Shown here: piece after piece, positions 1 through 5,914 of the stretch
Position numbering within the stretch: position 1 is the stretch's first letter
Layout of the letters: every line of letters begins with the position of its first letter
NCBI GenBank assembly: GCA_964495555.1
Contig: CAZBWA010000073.1
Location: forward strand, 1-8,023
From: VGCC01 sp964495555
Lineage (GTDB): Bacteria > Actinomycetota > Actinomycetes > S36-B12
Length of the DNA: 8,023 bases
Direction: 5' to 3'
Notes under the pieces: model-generated
Told to the model about the DNA's origin: nothing
The model's database searches: none
The model's input: only the letters and a program-made list of their open reading frames with translations
Position numbers and translations under genes: made by a program

Positions 1-83
1 GCTCGACGCGCCTTGAGCTCCTCGAGGCTGTCCTCGGCCAGTTCCTCGTCGGTCTTACGCGGTGCGTCGTAGTCGGTGGCCAT
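1..83 (-). CDS. DUF4193 domain-containing protein, 5' part only
   Basis: The reverse strand reads ATG at 83-81 and continues open to the window edge, giving 27 complete codons that begin MATDYDAPRKTDEELAEDS and continue LEELKARRA. This acidic start is, from memory, the hallmark of the DUF4193 family: small actinobacterial proteins of about 100 residues whose C-terminal half (outside the window) carries a CxxC motif. The function is unknown. The start is secure because a strong AGGAGG ribosome-binding site lies at 95-90, six bases upstream. The gene is divergent from the carbonic-anhydrase-like gene, with 95 bp between starts. Identification rests on the N-terminal motif only, since the zinc-ribbon-like half cannot be seen here. 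Confidence 0.85.
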   Translation of the reverse strand, partial: MATDYDAPRKTDEELAEDSLEELKARR

Positions 84-89
84 GTCTCC

Positions 90-95
90 CCTCCT
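90..95 (-). promoter_or_regulatory. Strong ribosome-binding site of the DUF4193 gene
   Basis: On the reverse strand AGGAGG is followed by a 6-base spacer (GGAGAC) and ATG. It is the best Shine-Dalgarno match in the window and suggests efficient translation. It fixes the start of the partial gene. Confidence 0.8.
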
Positions 96-113
96 GCCGC
101 CAGATGCGGGCAG
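94..113. repeat. Inverted repeat in the DUF4193 / carbonic anhydrase divergent gap
   Basis: Arm CTGCCGC (94-100) is complementary to GCGG-G-CAG (106-113) with one bulged G and a 5-base loop, CAGAT. It directly abuts the DUF4193 ribosome-binding site. It could be a DNA operator for the divergent gap or a short stem in the leader RNA. If the -10-like CACAAT (119-114) is used, transcription would start near the loop, which makes a DNA site more likely than a leader hairpin. High G+C DNA makes such repeats fairly common by chance. Confidence 0.35.
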
Positions 114-119
114 ATTGTG
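114..119 (-). promoter_or_regulatory. Possible -10 element for the DUF4193 gene
   Basis: The reverse strand reads CACAAT, five of six matches to TATAAT if the first and third positions are treated loosely, set in G+C-rich DNA about 30 bases upstream of the ATG. No convincing -35 element is visible 16-18 bases further upstream. This is a weak prediction. Confidence 0.25.
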
Positions 120-178
120 CCCCATCGCGTGGACGGACGCCGCCCGGGGTGCAGGTCGGCTTTGGCAGGATCGGAGCC

Positions 179-697
179 ATGCCGATCTACGCGTTAGGTG
201 ACCGCATCCCGAACATCTCCCCGGAGGCCTTCATCAGCCCCGACGCCGTCATCATCGGATCGGTCACGGTGGGCCCCGAATCCAGCGTGTGGCCCTGCGC
301 CGTGCTGCGTGGCGACCACGGAAGCATCGTTATCGGCTCCCAGACATCGATCCAAGACGGCGCTGTACTCCACTGCACGGGGGACCGTGACACCCACATC
401 GGCGATCGGGTGACCATCGGCCACAACGCCCACCTCGAGGGATGCCTGGTCCATCACGACTCCCTTATCGGGAGTGGGTCGGTCGTACTGCCCGGCGCGG
501 AAGTGGGTCCGCATGCTCTCGTCGGGGCGTGCGCTCTCGTCGGAACAGGCGTGCGAGTTCCGGCCCACGCACGCGCACTCGGGGTTCCGGCGCGCATCAC
601 CGAGTCTCTCGTGGAAGCAGGATCCTTTTCCCCCAACGTGGACGCCTACGTGAGGAACTCCCACTGGTATCGCGCCGACCTGAGGCGCATCGATTGA
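179..697 (+). CDS. Gamma-carbonic-anhydrase-family (left-handed beta-helix hexapeptide) protein
   Basis: A 172-residue protein built almost entirely of hexapeptide repeats (about residues 16-140), the left-handed beta-helix of the gamma carbonic anhydrase / YrdA / PaaY family, followed by a C-terminal helix with the RADLRRID ending. The family binds zinc (or iron) between subunits of a trimer, and some members hydrate CO2. Conserved features seen are VLRGD (42-46), IQDGAVLHCT (58-67, ligand His65) and IGH (80-82, ligand His82). The usual third histidine, five residues after the second, is Glu87 (HLEGC instead of xxHGC), although His85 is nearby, so catalytic activity is uncertain. The ATG at 179 fits the family start (MPIYALGDR) and has AGGA at 167-170. 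An upstream in-frame start would overlap the divergent DUF4193 gene. Its stop is one base from the stop of the converging phosphatase gene. The cytoplasmic role is not known. Confidence 0.85.
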   Translation: MPIYALGDRIPNISPEAFISPDAVIIGSVTVGPESSVWPCAVLRGDHGSIVIGSQTSIQDGAVLHCTGDRDTHIGDRVTIGHNAHLEGCLVHHDSLIGSGSVVLPGAEVGPHALVGACALVGTGVRVPAHARALGVPARITESLVEAGSFSPNVDAYVRNSHWYRADLRRID

Positions 698-698
698 G

Positions 699-1520
699 TC
701 AGGGACCTCGATCGGCTCCATTGCGCAGAAGGAGATCCGTCAACTCTGCCGCGATCGACGGTACCGCGCAGATCATTAGGTCACCGGATCCTTTCGGACC
801 ATGGATGAGCGCGGTATCGACGCCAGCCTCACGCGCGATCACCAGACCCGCGGCGTAGTCCCAGACGTTCAAGCCACGCTCGAAGAACGCGTCGGTACGC
901 CCGAGCGCCAACCAGGCGAGGTCGATGGTCGCGCAGCCCGACCGACGCATATCGCGCACATGAGTGATGATCGCTGTGAGCAACTCCGCCTGAGCCCGGC
1001 GCCGCTCGGGTGCGTACCCGAATCCGGTCGCCACGAGGGCCAGGTCGAGTGACGGGCAGTCCCGAGCCCACATGCGCGTCGCCTCGTCTCCCCGGATGCG
1101 CCATGCACCGTGCCCACGCACCCCCAGGAAGCCTTCGTGGAATTCCGGTGTCATGATCACGCCGACCTCGCCCACTCCGTCCACCTCCAGGCCCACCGAG
1201 ACTCCCCACGTCGGGAGTCCGAAGAGGTAATTCACCGTGCCGTCCAGGGGGTCGATGATCCACGTGAGCCCTGTCCTACCTTGCGTACTCGTCCCCTCCT
1301 CGCCCACGATCGCATCCTCGGGGCGCTCGGCCAGGAGACGGGAGACGATGCGGGCTTCGGCACCCCGATCCATGTCGGTCACAGCGTCCGTGGGCGTTGA
1401 CTTGACGTCGACGTTCAACTGGGCTGGCCGATCGTCGCGGAGGAAAGTTCCGGCGTCTTCCGCGACCTCCCATGCCAACCGGGCTTGAGGGTGCAGGTCG
1501 AGGATCTCCGAGAGGCTCAC
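699..1520 (-). CDS. Inositol monophosphatase family protein
   Basis: A 273-residue protein of the usual length for the lithium-sensitive, Mg2+-dependent inositol monophosphatase / fructose-bisphosphatase superfamily. Motif A is DPLDGT at residues 90-95, followed by VNY. The metal-ligand GEE is at 73-75. RRSG (192-195) precedes a conserved helix with the sequence IDLAWLALGRTDAF, and motif B is WDYAAG at 220-225. All metal ligands expected for catalysis are present. Actinobacterial members hydrolyse inositol 1-phosphate (phosphatidylinositol and mycothiol precursor supply), histidinol phosphate or related sugar phosphates; sequence alone does not decide which. The start is GTG at 1520, supported by AGGA at 1531-1528 with a 7-base spacer; no better in-frame ATG is present. 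It is divergent from the MFS gene across 44 bp and convergent with the carbonic-anhydrase-like gene. Confidence 0.9.
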   Translation of the reverse strand: MSLSEILDLHPQARLAWEVAEDAGTFLRDDRPAQLNVDVKSTPTDAVTDMDRGAEARIVSRLLAERPEDAIVGEEGTSTQGRTGLTWIIDPLDGTVNYLFGLPTWGVSVGLEVDGVGEVGVIMTPEFHEGFLGVRGHGAWRIRGDEATRMWARDCPSLDLALVATGFGYAPERRRAQAELLTAIITHVRDMRRSGCATIDLAWLALGRTDAFFERGLNVWDYAAGLVIAREAGVDTALIHGPKGSGDLMICAVPSIAAELTDLLLRNGADRGP

Positions 1521-1537
1521 GACACCATCCTGCCGAC

Positions 1538-1563
1538 AGGCACGATCGCGCGATACCGTGCCT
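1538..1563. repeat. Imperfect palindrome filling the phosphatase / MFS divergent gap; possible operator
   Basis: The outer arms AGGCACG (1538-1544) and CGTGCCT (1557-1563) are exact reverse complements. Inside them ATCGC/GCGAT (1545-1554) is a perfect 10-bp palindrome. Only a 2-base bulge (AC, 1555-1556) interrupts the twelve-pair symmetry. The site covers 26 of the 44 bp between two divergent starts, ends one base before the MFS GTG codon, and overlaps the -10-like TACCGT. This placement suits an operator for a dimeric repressor controlling one or both genes. No regulator gene is adjacent within the window. It could alternatively form a hairpin in RNA. Confidence 0.5.
1554..1559 (+). promoter_or_regulatory. 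Possible -10 element of a leaderless MFS transcript
   Basis: TACCGT fits the TAnnnT pattern of actinobacterial -10 elements. It ends 5 bases before the GTG start at 1565, so transcription would begin at or beside the start codon. No Shine-Dalgarno sequence precedes this GTG, which agrees with a leaderless mRNA. No clear -35 element is visible. Confidence 0.3.
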
Positions 1564-1564
1564 C

Positions 1565-2854
1565 GTGATCAGCACGTATCGGCAGGCCCTCGCGGTGCCC
1601 GGTGCCCCCGCTTTCACGCTCGCGGGTTTCGTAGCTCGACTCCCATTGGCGTTGAACGGACTGGGGATCGTGCTCCTCGTCAGCATCACGACCGGCTCGT
1701 ACGCACTCGCTGGAGCCCTGTCTGCGGTGTACGCGTTGGTCGCTGCGATAGGCGGCATCCTGAGCAGTCGATGGGCCGACGTGCATGGTCAGCGCCCGAT
1801 CCTCCGGCTATTCCCGCTCATCTCGGGAATCGCCATGGTCGGCTTCGTCACCAGCATCATGGGCCCCCTACCGCAATGGGCGGCGTGGCCCCTCGTGGCC
1901 GTGACGGCCGCGACGCAACCGACGATCGGATCGTATGTGCGGGCGCGTTGGGCGGTTGCGGCTCCGTCGCCGCAGATCCGTCGCGCGGGATTCGCCTGGG
2001 AGAGCATCGTCGACGAGTTCATTTTCGCTGTCGCGCCGCTAGTCGCAGCGACCACGGCGGTGAGCCTGTGGACACCCACCCCACTCGTACTGTCCGCGGT
2101 CCTGCTGCTTGTCGGGTGCACGTGGCTGGCGAGACAGCATCGGACGGAACCTCCCACGCATCCACGAGAAACCCATCGATCCGGCTCCTCCGCCATCACG
2201 CAGCCGGGTGTCCTTCTCTGCGTCGCCGTCGGTGCCGGTCTTGGCACGCTGTTCGGTGCATTCGACGTCGCAACGGTCGCCTTCACCCGCGAGGCGGGGT
2301 GGCCCGGCGCCGCCGGCATCGTCCTGGGTCTCTGGGCCGGCGGTTCTTTCGTGGGCGGTCTTTACTTCGGGTCGCGGCGCTGGTCCATTGGTCTGGCCAG
2401 TCAGTTGCGAGGCACGGCCGCATTGCTCAGCGTCGTGATCGTTCCGGCGATCTTCGTGGCTTCGGTTCCGTGGCTCGCCGTCGTGGCATTCGTCGCCGGG
2501 ATGACCATCGCACCGACGCTGATCTCGTTGTTCTCGGTCACGGAGAGGCTCGTCCCACCGCGCCTGCTCACGGAGGGTCTCACCTGGGTCAACGCAGGTC
2601 TCGCCACGGGATTCGCTGCAGGTTCGGCGCTCGGCGGCATCGTGATCGACGCATTCGGCACGCACATGGCGTTCGCCCTGGCATGGGTCGGAGCGGTGCT
2701 CTCCGCTGTGTGCGCGCTGGCGGGAGCCTCCACAATCCGGACCCACCTCCGGTCCGAAGAGCCGGAGCCTGCCGTCGCCTGGGTCGACGACCCCATCCCC
2801 GGTGCCGGAGGTGCACCCACGCCGACCGACGCACGCGATAGGTTGGCGCCCTGA
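1565..2854 (+). CDS. Major facilitator superfamily (MFS) transporter
   Basis: A 429-residue hydrophobic protein with about 12 membrane-spanning segments in two halves, separated by a hydrophilic loop at about residues 188-212. The loop 2-3 signature (motif A of MFS) is recognisable as SSRWADVHGQRPIL at 67-80. The length is normal for a 12-helix MFS permease in the cytoplasmic membrane. The family exports or imports small molecules using the proton gradient; the substrate cannot be told from sequence. The tail after the last helix (about residue 392 onward) is acidic and proline/alanine-rich. The start is probably GTG at 1565: an upstream in-frame ATG at 1472 would overlap the divergent phosphatase gene and add a non-membrane, charged segment. 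There is no ribosome-binding site, and a -10-like sequence sits directly upstream, so the transcript may be leaderless. The stop TGA (2852-2854) is in the same frame as the downstream sepH gene. Confidence 0.85.
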   Translation: MISTYRQALAVPGAPAFTLAGFVARLPLALNGLGIVLLVSITTGSYALAGALSAVYALVAAIGGILSSRWADVHGQRPILRLFPLISGIAMVGFVTSIMGPLPQWAAWPLVAVTAATQPTIGSYVRARWAVAAPSPQIRRAGFAWESIVDEFIFAVAPLVAATTAVSLWTPTPLVLSAVLLLVGCTWLARQHRTEPPTHPRETHRSGSSAITQPGVLLCVAVGAGLGTLFGAFDVATVAFTREAGWPGAAGIVLGLWAGGSFVGGLYFGSRRWSIGLASQLRGTAALLSVVIVPAIFVASVPWLAVVAFVAGMTIAPTLISLFSVTERLVPPRLLTEGLTWVNAGLATGFAAGSALGGIVIDAFGTHMAFALAWVGAVLSAVCALAGASTIRTHLRSEEPEPAVAWVDDPIPGAGGAPTPTDARDRLAP

Positions 2855-2860
2855 TCGAGG

Positions 2861-3499
2861 TTGGGAGTCGAACTGCAGGCGCTGAGTCCCCGTGAGATCC
2901 AGGCACGCGTGCGAGCGGGCGCCTCGGTCGAACAGGTCATATCCGAGACGGGCTGGCCCGCCGACAAGGTCGAGCGGTACGCCGAGCCCCCTCTGCGCGA
3001 GCGCGCCTACATCGTGGAACTCGCCCAGCGGGCCGAAGTCCGCGGCCCCAGCGGGACCCACACGCTCGGCGAGCTCGTGGCCGACACGTGGCGAGGTGCT
3101 CAGTGGGACGCCTACCGAACCGAGGATGGTCGCTGGCGGGTGATCGCATCGTCGGAACGTGATCGCGCGACCTGGATCTACGAACCCGCCGGGCGCTCCG
3201 TGCATGCCGTCGACGATCGGGCTGCGGGCCTCATCGGTCGAGAAGCCACAGGTCAGACGTCCACGCCCGCGTCGGCCCCGGTCCCGGAGCCCGGGCGTCA
3301 GACTGCGGCCGAGGCTGAAGTCGCGGTCGAGCGTCCCCGCTTGGTCTCCGTCCCCGATCCGACGCCCCCAGCCCCACAACCCGACTCCCCTCCGCAGCGC
3401 GAGGAGACGGCACGCCCTGGGAAGAAGACCAAGCGCGGTCGCGCGCGCGTGCCGAGTTGGGACGAGATTTTGTTCGGGGCGACCCGCTCCGACGACTAG
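2861..3499 (+). CDS. sepH: SepH-like cell division protein (DUF3071), apparently lacking the usual N-terminal region
   Basis: A 212-residue protein. From residue 8 it reads LSPREIQARVRAGASVEQV, the helix-turn-helix-containing core of SepH, followed by conserved QWDAYR (81-86) and ATWIYEPAGRSVHAVDD (103-119). A proline/alanine/glutamate-rich linker (about 132-190) leads to the basic C-terminal motif KKTKRGRARVPSWDEILFG (188-206). SepH is an actinobacterial protein that binds FtsZ and stimulates its assembly at the division site. Well-known SepH proteins are longer (commonly over 300 residues, from memory) and carry about 50-60 residues, with a pattern like LPIDERLRAAVR, before this core; these are missing here. 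The start is uncertain: TTG at 2861 or CTG at 2873 (GGGAG at 2863-2867). An in-frame TGA at 2852 blocks any earlier start. Six bases separate it from the MFS gene, so translation is probably coupled. The stop overlaps the end of tdk. Confidence 0.85.
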   Translation: MGVELQALSPREIQARVRAGASVEQVISETGWPADKVERYAEPPLRERAYIVELAQRAEVRGPSGTHTLGELVADTWRGAQWDAYRTEDGRWRVIASSERDRATWIYEPAGRSVHAVDDRAAGLIGREATGQTSTPASAPVPEPGRQTAAEAEVAVERPRLVSVPDPTPPAPQPDSPPQREETARPGKKTKRGRARVPSWDEILFGATRSDD

Positions 3500-4152
3500 G
3501 ACGCCGCGAACGGAAGTGGTTGCGGGGACTGGTGCTCCCGCGACGCGCGCGCGGAGGTGAGCCGGGCGCGGTAGTGGCGGCGGCAGAGAACCTCGTAGGC
3601 GACGGTTGACGCCGACGTCCCGTGCGCGACATCACCCACGAGCACCTGATCCCCCTCGGTCGTCATCTCGCCATCGATCGTCCTGGCATTGTGAATGGCC
3701 CGGGCCCCACACCAGCAGAGTGCCTCGACCTGGAGTACGTGCACACGATCGGCCAGTTCCACGAGCCGTGCAGATCCGGGGAACAGGCGCGTCTTGAAAT
3801 CGGTCATGATGCCGAACGCGTAGACGTCGATAGCCAGTTCGTCAACTATGCGGGCCAGCTGTTCGACCTGGCTCTCGGAGTAGAACTGCGCCTCATCGCA
3901 GATCAGGTAGTCGACGCGCGCGCCCGAAGACAGCAAATCCACGATCACGCGACGGAAGTCGATGGACTCATCCACTTCGATCGCATCGACTGCAAGTCCG
4001 AGCCGACTCGAGAGTTGATTGCTTCCGGCCCGATCGAGTTTCGTAAACACGAGCCCACTCCGGCCTCGTGTCCGGTGGTTGTGGTCGGTCTGCAGGGCGA
4101 GCGTGGATTTCCCGCAATCCATGGTGCCGGCGTAGAAGGTCAACTCGGCCAC
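3496..4152 (-). CDS. tdk: Thymidine kinase (type II, TK1-like)
   Basis: A 218-residue enzyme that phosphorylates thymidine (and deoxyuridine) with ATP in the pyrimidine salvage pathway. The N-terminus VAELTFYAGTMDCGKSTLAL is the family signature, containing the P-loop (G9 to S16, with K15). CDEAQF at 85-90 holds the catalytic Glu87. A C-terminal zinc site is indicated by Cys146 and Cys148 in CWCGA and by Cys190/His193 in CRRH. A lasso-type substrate loop lies between these pairs. The length is typical. GTG at 4152 is chosen because it gives the family N-terminus and has AGGA seven bases upstream; an in-frame ATG at 4170 would add six residues. It is the last gene of a minus-strand operon, 31 bp after the phosphodiesterase-like gene. 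Its stop shares the CTAG palindrome at 3496-3499 with the converging sepH gene. Confidence 0.95.
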   Translation of the reverse strand: MAELTFYAGTMDCGKSTLALQTDHNHRTRGRSGLVFTKLDRAGSNQLSSRLGLAVDAIEVDESIDFRRVIVDLLSSGARVDYLICDEAQFYSESQVEQLARIVDELAIDVYAFGIMTDFKTRLFPGSARLVELADRVHVLQVEALCWCGARAIHNARTIDGEMTTEGDQVLVGDVAHGTSASTVAYEVLCRRHYRARLTSARASREHQSPQPLPFAAS

Positions 4153-4183
4153 CGCGGAATCCTGACACATCCGCCAGGTGTCG

Positions 4184-5293
4184 TCAGCCCCGCCGCCACA
4201 CGACCAGGGGGATGCCGCGTTCAGCCTCCGTCCAGCCCCCGTGCTGCCCCGGCAGAGACGAGATCCGTGGATCGAGGGCGGGGCAGCTGAGCATCCTGTC
4301 CCCGTTAGCCACCACGACGAGGTCTCCGAGGCGATCTGCAGCAAACGGCTCCACTGGGCCTATCACGCCGGACGCGACCAGGTCCGCCCGATGCCACACG
4401 TCGAAATCGGGACCCAGACGGGCTTGCCATCGAGCCGCAACGTCGGACGCGTCGCACTCCGGCTGGAGGTAGACGAGGCGGTAGCGCGGCTCGCCCGTCA
4501 TGGTTCTTACATCCGCATGCAAGTCCCCGAGATCGTCCCAGAGGATGCGGCTGGGCGCGGGACAGTCGACCATGCCGTGGTCTGCGGTCATGGCGAGCAC
4601 GGAGTCGTCGGGAAGTCCCTCCGTGAGCTTGTCGACCAAGACTCCGACCCGATCGAGGGCACTCTCCCACTCGCCGGAGGCCACTCCAAACTCGTGACCG
4701 ATGCGATCGAGCTCCGGCCAGTAGATGTACGTGAAGGACGTTTCGGACGTCGCGTGCACCCGGGTCATGGCGTCCACGTACTCGTCGATGCCTCCGACAT
4801 CCAAGTACGTGGGTCCCCGCAGTGCCGCACGTGTCAGACCGCTGTGCGCGTACGCCCCCGGTCCGAGGGAACTGCACACCACGCCCGCACGGGCCATCGC
4901 TTCGAAGACCGTGGGTTCGGTCTGCACCGCCTCGGGCACCGGATCACTTCCCCAGTGCAGCGGTGCCAACACCTCATCCGTGTCCGGAAGGACGAAGGAC
5001 GCACCCACCATCCCGTGCACCCCGGGGAGAAGCCCCGTCCCCAGGGAGGTGAGCGCAACAGCCGTGGTCGTGGGCACCACCGAATCGATTCGCCGCAGCA
5101 CCCCGGATCGCAACCAGGCCGGGTCGTGGTCGCGCAGCGCAGCGAAGCCGAGCCCGTCGATGAGCAGGACCACCACATGCGTGGCCTCCGGGAACCCGCA
5201 GCGGGGCGCATAACCGTTGATCCCCAGTGCCGCTGCCGCACTCGGAACGACGTCAGCGAGGGTGATGTCAGCGAAGGCGGGCGCTTGTCGCAT
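4184..5293 (-). CDS. Alkaline phosphatase family protein (nucleotide pyrophosphatase / phosphodiesterase type)
   Basis: A 369-residue protein of the alkaline phosphatase superfamily, NPP (type I phosphodiesterase/nucleotide pyrophosphatase) branch. The metal-binding set is complete: Asp46 in LLIDGLG (43-49), the nucleophile threonine in VVPTTTAVALTSL (72-84, probably Thr75 or Thr76), Asp196 and His200 in YWPELDRIGHEFG (191-203), Asp238-His239 in TADHG (236-240), and His351 in GQHGG. Such enzymes hydrolyse phosphodiester or pyrophosphate bonds using two zinc ions. No convincing signal peptide is seen with this start, so a cytoplasmic site is likely. ATG at 5293 gives a plausible N-terminus (MRQAPAFADITLADVVPS). 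The frame stays open to 5431, but that would extend well into the upstream gene. The start lies 26 bp inside the DUF5998 gene and has no clear ribosome-binding site, suggesting translational coupling. The substrate is unknown. Confidence 0.88.
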   Translation of the reverse strand: MRQAPAFADITLADVVPSAAAALGINGYAPRCGFPEATHVVVLLIDGLGFAALRDHDPAWLRSGVLRRIDSVVPTTTAVALTSLGTGLLPGVHGMVGASFVLPDTDEVLAPLHWGSDPVPEAVQTEPTVFEAMARAGVVCSSLGPGAYAHSGLTRAALRGPTYLDVGGIDEYVDAMTRVHATSETSFTYIYWPELDRIGHEFGVASGEWESALDRVGVLVDKLTEGLPDDSVLAMTADHGMVDCPAPSRILWDDLGDLHADVRTMTGEPRYRLVYLQPECDASDVAARWQARLGPDFDVWHRADLVASGVIGPVEPFAADRLGDLVVVANGDRMLSCPALDPRISSLPGQHGGWTEAERGIPLVVWRRG

Positions 5294-5852
5294 GCGAGAG
5301 CTCGGAGGCGAATGCAAGCACCTGGGTGACAACATCGCCTCCGTCGGCTGCGGTGCTGACGCGCAGAGAGAAGTCGTCGTTGCTGGATGTCCCGGACAAT
5401 CCGTGATCGGCCTCGCAGGCAGGATCGCCACAGGTCGCGGGCTCGAGTTCGATTCGACTCACCGCACCCCACCCGATGGTGAGGACCACCTCGGAGGCAG
5501 CTCCGCCGGAGCGGTAGGAGGTCGGATCGGGAACGACACGGGTCACCACCACGGAGTCGACACGCTCCAGGCGCACCGCCTCTGTCGACGTGCTCGCGTA
5601 TGCGGGAACTTCCGGCTGCTCAGACGCGTGATCATCGGTGTGACCGACAATCAGTCGAGTCGGCGTGAGCGCGAGGACCGTCACGTGGCGTCGGAGTTCG
5701 TCCCTGTCGAATGTCGCCTCGTGGTGGACGACATAGGAGCGGAGCTCCTCCCCCCCCAGCGCCGTATCAAGCGCGTCGGAAACGATGTCCGGGTAGTAGC
5801 CGCTGCGTTCGATGTCCTCGCGCAGGGCGCGGTGGGCCGCGTGGGAAGCCAT
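5268..5852 (-). CDS. DUF5998 family protein
   Basis: A 194-residue protein of a conserved actinobacterial family without known function. Recognised by segments that I recall as characteristic: SGYYPDIVSDALDTAL (17-32), RRHVTVLALTPTRLIVGHTDDH (54-75), STEAVRLERVDSVVVTRVV (88-106), VVLTIGWGAVSRIELEP (121-137) and CGDPACEADHG (139-149). The last contains two cysteines and a histidine, a possible metal site. The alternating hydrophobic strands resemble a small beta-rich (PH-like) domain, but that is inference. No signal peptide or membrane helix is seen. ATG at 5852 is the first start and agrees with the family N-terminus. GGAG at 5858-5855 is only two bases away, which is unusually close. It is the first gene of the operon with the phosphodiesterase-like gene (26-bp overlap) and tdk, and is divergent from psuG. 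Confidence 0.8.
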   Translation of the reverse strand: MASHAAHRALREDIERSGYYPDIVSDALDTALGGEELRSYVVHHEATFDRDELRRHVTVLALTPTRLIVGHTDDHASEQPEVPAYASTSTEAVRLERVDSVVVTRVVPDPTSYRSGGAASEVVLTIGWGAVSRIELEPATCGDPACEADHGLSGTSSNDDFSLRVSTAADGGDVVTQVLAFASELSHATSARLR

Positions 5853-5865
5853 GGCTCCAGTCTGT

Positions 5866-5884
5866 CAAGAGTCGCCGCCTCTTG
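5866..5884. repeat. Inverted repeat between DUF5998 and psuG; possible operator
   Basis: CAAGAG (5866-5871) and CTCTTG (5879-5884) are exact reverse complements around a 7-base centre, inside the 62-bp gap between two divergent starts. Farther out, GGCTC (5853-5857) and GAGCC (5887-5891) are also complementary, though unevenly spaced. The right arm overlaps where a -35 element for psuG would lie, so a bound regulator could affect psuG and perhaps the minus-strand operon. It could also be a chance repeat. Confidence 0.4.
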
Positions 5885-5902
5885 GTGAGCCGGGGCGCCG
5901 AC

Positions 5903-5908
5903 TACTGT
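5903..5908 (+). promoter_or_regulatory. Possible -10 element of a leaderless psuG transcript
   Basis: TACTGT matches TAnnnT and ends 6 bases before the GTG at 5915, so transcription would start at or next to the start codon. No Shine-Dalgarno sequence precedes that codon. Upstream, TTGGTG (5882-5887) or TCTTGG (5880-5885) could be a poor -35. The -10 is bracketed by a direct repeat, CGGGGCG, at 5891-5897 and 5909-5915. Confidence 0.4.
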
Positions 5909-5914
5909 CGGGGC

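Noticed and set aside
1558..2841. A 427-codon plus-strand frame overlapping the MFS gene in another phase
   Set aside because: The product is extremely rich in arginine and histidine without any domain pattern, whereas the overlapping frame encodes a clear membrane transporter.
2039..3379. A 446-codon open frame on the minus strand opposite the MFS and sepH genes
   Set aside because: It is a shadow of codon bias in high G+C DNA: the protein is arginine/glycine/aspartate-rich and low in hydrophobic residues, has no recognisable motif, and crosses the boundary of two well-supported genes.
4178..5329. A 383-codon plus-strand frame opposite the phosphodiesterase-like gene (and similar long frames opposite tdk and the PfkB kinase)
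   Set aside because: The opposing frames carry intact family motifs and catalytic residues; these antisense frames show none and lack ribosome-binding sites.
5863..5868. Perfect TTGACA on the minus strand upstream of the DUF5998 gene
   Set aside because: It lies only ten bases before the ATG, so a -10 element would have to be inside the coding region, where no match is seen.
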